NCBI RefSeq assembly: GCF_011043735.1
Contig: NZ_JAAKGV010000011.1
Span: forward strand, 176,181 to 240,180
DNA length: 64,000 nucleotides
Direction: 5' to 3'
DNA from: Methylobacterium sp. DB0501
Lineage (GTDB): Bacteria > Pseudomonadota > Alphaproteobacteria > Rhizobiales > Beijerinckiaceae
Made by a program: the position numbers and the translations under genes. The notes beneath the pieces were generated by a model. It searched no databases. It was not told the DNA's origin and saw only the letters and a program-made list of their open reading frames with translations. This document shows, piece after piece, positions 59,120-64,000 of this stretch (position 1 is its first letter; each line of letters starts with the position of its first letter).

Positions 59120-60060
59120 GCGCGCCTGAGCTTCGGGTTGACCAGCGCCGAGGCGAGATCGGCGGCAAGGTTGAGCAGGATGTAGGTCGCGGCGGTGCAG
59201 ATCACGACGCCCTGCACGGTCGCGAAGTCGCGGTTGAACACGGCATCCACCATCAGCTTGCCGAAGCCGGGCACGGAAAACACCTGCTCGGTCAGCACCG
59301 CGCCGGAGAGGAGCTGGCCGAATTCGAGGGCACCCAGCGTGATGATCGGGATCGCGGCGTTGGGGAGCGCATGGCGCAGGACCACCCGGGCGGTCGGCAC
59401 GCCCTTGGCCCGGGCGGTGCGGACGTAGTCGGATTGCAGCACCCCGAGCATGGCCGCCCGCGTGTGGCGCATCATCACCGCCGCGATGGCGTTGCCGAGG
59501 ACGAAAGCCGGCATCGCCATCGAGCGCAGGTTCTCCGAGAGGCTCTCGCCCGGCGGCACGTAACCGGAGGCCGGCAACCAGCCGAGCTGCACCGAGAACA
59601 GCAGGATCATCAGGATGCCGAGCCAGAAATTCGGCACGGACAGGCCCCAGAGCGCGACCCCGTTGGCGAGCCCGTCGATCCAGGTGCCTGGCCGGACCGC
59701 GGACAGGATCCCCATCGGCACCCCGATGACGAGAGCCACCAGCATCGCCAGGCAGGCGAGTTCGAGGGTGACCGGCAGCTTCTCGCGGATCAGCTCGATC
59801 ACCGGCTTCTGCAGCCGGATCGATTCGCCGAGATCGCCCTGGAGCACCCCGGTCGCCCAGTAGGCGTAGCGGACCGGCAGCGGCCGATCGAGATGGTACT
59901 TGGCGCGGATGAAGGCGATCACCTCCGGGTCGCGCTCCTCCCCCGAGAGCGCGGTCGCGGTGTCGCCCGGCAGCAATTGCTGCAGGGCGAAGATGATCAT
60001 CGAGGCAAGTACCAGGGTCGGGACCGCCAGCGCCAGGCGTCGGGCGAGAAAGCGCAGCAT
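59116..60060 (-). CDS. Peptide-type ABC transporter permease, DppB-like
   Basis: The 314-residue permease begins MLRFLARRLALAVPTLVLAS, with QQLLPGDTATAL after helix 1, the EAA loop SDYVRTARAKGVPTARVVLR HALPNA, and a C-terminal helix ending ASALVNPKLRRA. The ATG at 60060 overlaps the binding-protein stop (TGATG), so the genes are translationally coupled. Confidence 0.9.
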   Translation of the reverse strand: MLRFLARRLALAVPTLVLASMIIFALQQLLPGDTATALSGEERDPEVIAFIRAKYHLDRPLPVRYAYWATGVLQGDLGESIRLQKPVIELIREKLPVTLELACLAMLVALVIGVPMGILSAVRPGTWIDGLANGVALWGLSVPNFWLGILMILLFSVQLGWLPASGYVPPGESLSENLRSMAMPAFVLGNAIAAVMMRHTRAAMLGVLQSDYVRTARAKGVPTARVVLRHALPNAAIPIITLGALEFGQLLSGAVLTEQVFSVPGFGKLMVDAVFNRDFATVQGVVICTAATYILLNLAADLASALVNPKLRRA

Positions 60061-61559
60061 CAGTCGAGCTTCAGGCCGGTGAAGCGCACGAGGCCGTCCG
60101 GATACTCGCCGAACCCTGTGAGTTTTTGCGAGTAGGCCCAGAGCAGCCGGCGGTGGAAGAGGTAGACCAGCGGCTTGTCGGTGAGCACGCGCCCGGCGAG
60201 GCGCTTCCACGCCGCCTTGCGCTCGGCGGGATCGGTGGTCAGCCGCTCGGCGTTCATCGCCGAATCGGCCTCCTGGTTGCAGTAGCGCGAATAATTCAGC
60301 GGCGTCTTGCAGGCGAGGAAGCTGTAGGTGTTGCCGTCCGGATCGGGCCGGCCGCTCCAGTTGTAGAGGTAGGCCTCGAAATTGCCCTTGTCGGCCTGAT
60401 CGAGGGAGGTGGTGAAGTCGGTGGCCTGGAGCTTCACGTCGAAGCCGGCCTCGCGGGTCATCGCCTGGATCACCTGGCCGACCTGGGGCGCGTCGTTGTT
60501 GGCGTAGACCATCATGGTGATCGAGGGCTTCTCGATCCCGGCCTCCTTCAGGAGCGCCTTGGCCTTCGCGACGTCGCGCTTCGGCACCGGGTAGTCCGTC
60601 ACGTAGTTCGGGTTTTTCGGCGAAACCCACTGGTTCCCGGCCAGGTACTCGCCGTTATAGACCACCTGCGTGATCGCGTTGCGGTCGATGGCGGCCTCGA
60701 AGGCGGCGCGCACCCGCGGATCGGCGACCGGCGAGCCTTCGCGGGCGGTGTTGAACACGATGCCGGAGAAGCCGAGCTCGTAGGCCTGGCCCACCTTCAG
60801 CTTCGGATCGCGCTTCACCTGGGGCAAGTCGGTGGGAGCCAGGCGCTCGATCAGGTCGAGCTGGCCGGCCCGGAGGTTGGTCAGCCGCACCGTGGTGTCG
60901 GGGATCGGCCGGAACTCGATCCGCCGGATCTGGATCGCGTCCTTGTTCCAGTAATCGTCGAACTTCTCGACCACGATGCGGTCCTGCGGCACCCGCTCGA
61001 CGAACTTGTACGGCCCGGCGCAGACCGGCGCGGTCGCGAACTTGTCGCCGAGCCGCTCGGCGGCCTTGGGCGAGACGATCATGCCGGCCCGGTCGGTGAA
61101 CTGCGCCAGCAGCGGCGCGAACGGGGTCTTCAGGGTGATCTTCAAGGCCAGGTCGTCGACCGCCTCGACGGCGTCGATCGGCGCGATCTCGCCGCGGCGC
61201 TGCGAGCCCGGCAGCTTCAGGTGGCGTTCGAGCGAATACTTCACCGCTGCGGCGTCCACCGGCTCGCCGTCGTGGAAGCGCACGCCCGGCCGCAAGCGAA
61301 GCGTGAGGACCTTGCGGTCGTCGGACCACGCCCACTCCGTGGCGAGTTGCGGCACCGGCTTCAGGTCGGGCCCGATATCGACCAGCTTGTCGCAGAGCGC
61401 CGCGAAGACCATGCGGCCGGCGAAGGTGCGGGCAAGGGTCGGATCGAGGGCGTCCGGATCCTCCATCAGGCCGAAGCGCAGGGTCTGGGCGTGAGCCCCC
61501 GCCAGCGGGGTGGAGAGGGCGAGGCCCGCGAGCAGGCAGGCGGTGAAGAGACGCGGCAT
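60060..61559 (-). CDS. ABC transporter substrate-binding protein, family 5
   Basis: The 499-residue periplasmic binding protein has a Sec signal peptide over about residues 1-24 (MPRLFTACLLAGLALSTPLA). It has the family-5 run LTLRLRPGVRFHDGEPVDAAAV KYSLERHL and the later RAAFEAAIDRNAITQVVYNG. It opens a seven-gene minus-strand operon (binding protein, two permeases, two ATPases, gamma-glutamyltransferase, hydratase). By analogy with the Gsi glutathione importer and its linked hydrolase, a gamma-glutamyl peptide is a plausible ligand, but that is inference. The start is ATG 61559. Confidence 0.88.
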   Translation of the reverse strand: MPRLFTACLLAGLALSTPLAGAHAQTLRFGLMEDPDALDPTLARTFAGRMVFAALCDKLVDIGPDLKPVPQLATEWAWSDDRKVLTLRLRPGVRFHDGEPVDAAAVKYSLERHLKLPGSQRRGEIAPIDAVEAVDDLALKITLKTPFAPLLAQFTDRAGMIVSPKAAERLGDKFATAPVCAGPYKFVERVPQDRIVVEKFDDYWNKDAIQIRRIEFRPIPDTTVRLTNLRAGQLDLIERLAPTDLPQVKRDPKLKVGQAYELGFSGIVFNTAREGSPVADPRVRAAFEAAIDRNAITQVVYNGEYLAGNQWVSPKNPNYVTDYPVPKRDVAKAKALLKEAGIEKPSITMMVYANNDAPQVGQVIQAMTREAGFDVKLQATDFTTSLDQADKGNFEAYLYNWSGRPDPDGNTYSFLACKTPLNYSRYCNQEADSAMNAERLTTDPAERKAAWKRLAGRVLTDKPLVYLFHRRLLWAYSQKLTGFGEYPDGLVRFTGLKLD

Positions 61560-61957
61560 CGCGCTTCCTTCTTCAGGGATCTCTTGCTTCGGGGATCTTA
61601 TGGGTGGGGGCTTGGGCAGGGGCCTGGTCCTCCCGGCCGGGACGCGCCTACGGCCAGGCAGTATCCATGCCAGCGGGCGCGCCCGCGCCGCGCCCACAAC
61701 CGTCGCCGCTACTCTGCGCCCGCTTCGGGGAAGGGCGCAATGCCGTTGCGGACCCGTTTGTCAGACTTTGAATCGGTTCGAGCTGCGGGCGACGACACAT
61801 CGTGGGCGAGCCCTGCGACATGACGCAGGACATGAACCCATGCGTGCCGCCGTCGTCCGTGCTATGGAGCCCGCGAAGAGGGTCCCGGCATGCGAGTCGG
61901 GGCGTGACGGTGCGGCTGCTGCGGCCGCGCCCGGAGACGAGGTTCCAGGGCATCGCC
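61560..61957. other. Spacer upstream of the peptide importer operon
   Basis: The first 60 bases before the operon include AGGGATCTCTTGCTTCGGGG direct-repeat-like steps (GGATCTCTTGCTTC and GGGGATCTTATG) read on the plus strand. The rest shows no supported gene, tRNA or clear palindrome. The promoter of the importer operon must lie here. Confidence 0.4.
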
Positions 61958-62185
61958 ATGCAGGCTGAGATCCCGATGCGCCGCGTGACGGCGATCCGCT
62001 GCTATCCCTCCGGCGAGCGCGACGATCCCGATCAGCGCGTGCTCAATGTCCTCGAATGCGGTCACGTCGTCAGCTTCGAGGGCGCGAATGCCGTCGCCGC
62101 CCTGCTCGCCAAGCGCCAGCTCTGCCTCAAATGCGCCGAGGAGGCCAAAGCCGAGGCAGCCTCCGAGGCGCCGCCGGCGGCCTGA
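61958..62185 (+). CDS. Small hypothetical protein with a CxH...CxxC zinc-knuckle-like pattern
   Basis: From ATG 61958, preceded by AGGG at suitable distance, the 75-residue product reads MQAEIPMRRVTAIRCYPSGE, then VLNVLECGHVVSF and LLAKRQLCLKCAEEAKAEAA. The ECGH and CLKC pairs could hold one zinc ion, as in small treble-clef or ribbon proteins. The frame is open further upstream (ATG 61802), but that part looks non-coding. No named family is recognised. It is convergent with the next small gene. Confidence 0.55.
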   Translation: MQAEIPMRRVTAIRCYPSGERDDPDQRVLNVLECGHVVSFEGANAVAALLAKRQLCLKCAEEAKAEAASEAPPAA

Positions 62186-62188
62186 GAT

Positions 62189-62404
62189 TCAATAGGTGGC
62201 CATGGCCTCGGTCATCATCGCGACGAGCTGGTCGGGATCCGAGGCGTGCTGGATGCCGGCGACGATCGTCAGGCAGACCACCAGCGCGAAGACCAGATAG
62301 GCGAGAAGGGGCGTCAGGATTTCGGCCCAGTTCCGGGCCGCGTGAATGGCAAGGCATCCCGCCGTGAAACCGGCCGCCTCCGCCACGGCTATCATCTCGA
62401 CCAT
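62189..62404 (-). CDS. Small one-helix membrane protein, hypothetical
   Basis: The 71-residue product starts MVEMIAVAEAAGFTAGCLAI, then HAARNWAEIL, a strong membrane helix (TPLLAYLVFALVVCLTIVAG) and a short acidic tail (HASDPDQLVAMMTEAMATY). No family is recognised. The ATG at 62404 is chosen; an in-frame ATG lies five codons earlier. It stops three bases from the convergent small gene. Confidence 0.55.
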   Translation of the reverse strand: MVEMIAVAEAAGFTAGCLAIHAARNWAEILTPLLAYLVFALVVCLTIVAGIQHASDPDQLVAMMTEAMATY

Positions 62405-62610
62405 CGCTTCGCTCCTCATGCGCTGCCACATGCTGCACTGCAACATAAGGACCGGACGAGGTCGGGACCAGCGTGCGCCGCACATCCGCCGTATGCGATG
62501 CGAGGATGGCGGAGGATGCCCGGCGTGCGGGGGAGGCCGATTTCCGCCGTGCGATGGCGATCCGCCGGGATCGACGGTCGCACTCAGCCGGACATCGCGA
62601 GACGCCTCAC

Positions 62611-63255
62611 TCAGGGCAGGCAGGCGATGACGCCCCGGCGCCGCAACTCGCCGAGGACGTGGTCGGCCAGCGTATCGACATCGTGCACGGCCGTATGCAG
62701 ATGGATCTCCGGCGCGTCCGGCGGCTCGTAGGGCGAGCTGAGGCCGGTGAAGTTGGGGATCTCCCCCGCGATGGCGCGCGCATAGAGCCCCTTCGGATCG
62801 CGGCGGATGCACTCGTCGAGCGGCGTATCGACGAACACCTCCAGGAACTCGTCCGCCCCTACCAATTGCCGCGCCAGCGTCCGCTCGCGCCGAAACGGCG
62901 AGATCAGGGAGCAGATCACGATCAGTCCGGCATCCAGCATCAGCCTGGCGACCTCCGCCGTCCGGCGGATGTTCTCGACCCGGTCGGAATCCGTGAAGGC
63001 CAGGTCCTTGTTCAACCCGAAGCGCAGGTTGTCGCCGTCGAGCACCATGGTGTGGTGACCACATCGCCACAACTTGTCCTCGACCCGGTCGGCGATCGTG
63101 GATTTCCCCGCACCCGACAGGCCGGTCATCCAGAGAATCAAGGGCCTCTGCCCCTTCAGCTCCGCCCGTGCCCGCTTGCCGAGCGTGAGAACGGTCCGAC
63201 GGATATTCATGTCGCCGGCGTCCGATTGGGAAACGACGTCTCCATGCGGTGTCAT
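62611..63255 (-). CDS. cysC: Adenylylsulfate kinase
   Basis: The 214-residue APS kinase phosphorylates adenylyl sulfate to PAPS for sulfate assimilation or sulfation. The P-loop is GLSGAGKST at residues 45-53, the APS-binding region is VLDGDNLRFGLNKDLAFTDSD RVENIRR, followed by SLISPFRRER and the lid region EVFVDTPLDECIRRDPKGLY. It is a stand-alone CysC, not fused to CysN. CysD/CysN are not adjacent, so it may serve sulfated-glycan or Nod-factor-like modification as well as assimilation. ATG 63210 (MNIRR) is an alternative start. It is divergent from the rRNA operon. Confidence 0.92.
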   Translation of the reverse strand: MTPHGDVVSQSDAGDMNIRRTVLTLGKRARAELKGQRPLILWMTGLSGAGKSTIADRVEDKLWRCGHHTMVLDGDNLRFGLNKDLAFTDSDRVENIRRTAEVARLMLDAGLIVICSLISPFRRERTLARQLVGADEFLEVFVDTPLDECIRRDPKGLYARAIAGEIPNFTGLSSPYEPPDAPEIHLHTAVHDVDTLADHVLGELRRRGVIACLP

Positions 63256-63538
63256 CTGCGAATCGCGCCTTCGAGATCCAGGCTATCGGCCTTACGGCCT
63301 AATCCATTCGGCTGAGTAAACCTGTTCTCTGGCAGTTGCGGTTGGGCGTCAAGCGCTCGTCACGCCAGCGGCGAGCGATCACGCATGAGCACAGCCAGAG
63401 GTATCAGACTTCACCTGTTCGGCAGGCCGGGGCCTTGGGCAGGCAGGGGGGTTGGATAGGCTTGGGCCTCGGGTGCAACCGCCCGGGGAGCGGCGGATAG
63501 GATGGTGCGCGGCCTGTCGCGAGAATTTCACAAACGAG

Positions 63539-63567
63539 TTGACGGGCCGGGAAACGGGGCCTATACG
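63539..63567 (+). promoter_or_regulatory. rRNA operon promoter
   Basis: TTGACG at 63539-63544 is followed by a 17-base spacer and TATACG at 63562-63567, close to the sigma70 consensus. It lies about 320 bases upstream of the 16S start and ahead of the BoxA element, as expected for an alphaproteobacterial rrn promoter. The 283 bases before it, down to cysC, contain no recognised gene. Confidence 0.7.
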
Positions 63568-63701
63568 ACCACCCATCGGCGCCGGCCGCGACAGCGGACC
63601 GGGCGCTGAGCCATCTTCGAGACAGTCCGGGCCGGCGAGCCTGACCTTGGTCAGGCGCTGGTCCCGTCGTCGCCGATGATACCCCGGTTTTCAGCCGGGT
63701 C

Positions 63702-63712
63702 GCTCTTTGACA
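63702..63712 (+). promoter_or_regulatory. BoxA-like antitermination site in the rRNA leader
   Basis: GCTCTTTGACA matches the bacterial rrn BoxA consensus (TGCTCTTTAACA-like) that binds NusB/S10 and prevents premature termination. It lies in the leader about 175 bases before the 16S 5' end. Confidence 0.7.
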
Positions 63713-63886
63713 AGTTCATACGAGAAAGAGAAGCGTGGACGGCGTCGTCCCTGCGGATCCTGCCTTCTGGGCGGGATCGTGAGTAGGATGATGCTGGTCT
63801 TAACGCTTCGGTGCTCACACGATTGGTGGAAACGCCGATCGGTCGTGAGCCTCCGTTTTAGTTGTGATCAGCTTTGATCAGCTCTT

Positions 63887-64000
63887 CAACTTGAGAGTTT
63901 GATCCTGGCTCAGAGCGAACGCTGGCGGCAGGCTTAACACATGCAAGTCGAGCGGGCATCCTCGTGGTGTCAGCGGCAGACGGGTGAGTAACGCGTGGGA
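63887..64000 (+). rRNA. rrs: 16S ribosomal RNA, 5' end (partial)
   Basis: The sequence GAGAGTTTGATCCTGGCTCA at 63893-63912, followed by GAGCGAACGCTGGCGGCAGGC and TTAACACATGCAAGTCGAGC, is the universal 16S start. CAACTTGAG directly before it aligns with the mature 5' end. The variant CGGGCATCCTCGTGGTGTCA in the first variable region is of an alphaproteobacterial short-V1 type. The gene runs out of the window at 64000. Confidence 0.98.

Noticed and set aside
63379..63576. A 65-codon minus-strand frame in the rRNA leader region
   Set aside because: It overlaps the rRNA promoter, has atypical composition and no ribosome site.

Overview
The window is about 70% GC chromosomal DNA from an alphaproteobacterium. 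The best fit is Methylobacterium or a close Rhizobiales relative. Support comes from the start of a 16S rRNA gene with an alphaproteobacterial 5' end, a flagellin/FlbT pair, the cpdR-hpt-(zinc ribbon)/ftsEX neighbourhood, the lptB-rpoN-hpf-ptsN block, and REP-like intergenic palindromes of the kind common in Rhizobiales. The genus is inferred from protein style, not from an alignment.

Layout. 1-0.7 kb: the end of a D-amino-acid dehydrogenase gene divergent from an Lrp regulator. 0.9-6.8 kb: a frameshifted HigA-type antitoxin relic, then a GntR regulator divergent from an ABC importer and an IlvD/Edd sugar-acid dehydratase. 6.8-11 kb: FkbM methyltransferase, xenobiotic-type acetyltransferase, small proteins, an RtcB2 relic and a GhrA-like reductase. 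11.2-19.6 kb: a dipeptide-type ABC operon and a class II aldolase, divergent from GntR, acetylpolyamine-deacetylase-like and cupin genes. 19.7-24.6 kb: a large flagellin, FlbT, and a CPA1 antiporter. 24.8-31 kb: FMN-dependent lactate dehydrogenase, a Met/His-rich secreted protein, and an IclR-controlled MFS, polysaccharide-deacetylase and M20-peptidase operon. 31.3-35.2 kb: a decaying sugar cluster (broken CgeB-like glycosyltransferase, intact GT4, radical SAM protein with an apparent internal deletion, epimerase stub). 35.4-41.9 kb: OpgH, a Cys/Met-metabolism PLP enzyme, TspO, quinone oxidoreductase and LysR. 41.9-47.8 kb: cpdR-like, hpt and a zinc-ribbon gene, divergent from ftsE-ftsX, then YdcF and Nudix. 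47.8-52.3 kb: ptsN, hpf, rpoN and lptB. 52.5-61.6 kb: an amidase convergent with a seven-gene operon (peptide-type importer, gamma-glutamyltransferase, hydratase). 61.9-63.3 kb: two small proteins and CysC. 63.3-64 kb: rRNA leader with promoter and BoxA, then the 5' end of 16S.

The window is rich in transporter-plus-catabolic-enzyme islands, each with its own regulator (GntR, GntR, IclR, LysR), and several have clean palindromic operator candidates next to them. It also holds at least five degenerate genes. The most interesting signals are the stepwise decay of the radical SAM/glycosyltransferase cluster, the RtcB2 relic, and a perfect hairpin in the flagellin 5' leader facing flbT, which may be an FlbT target.
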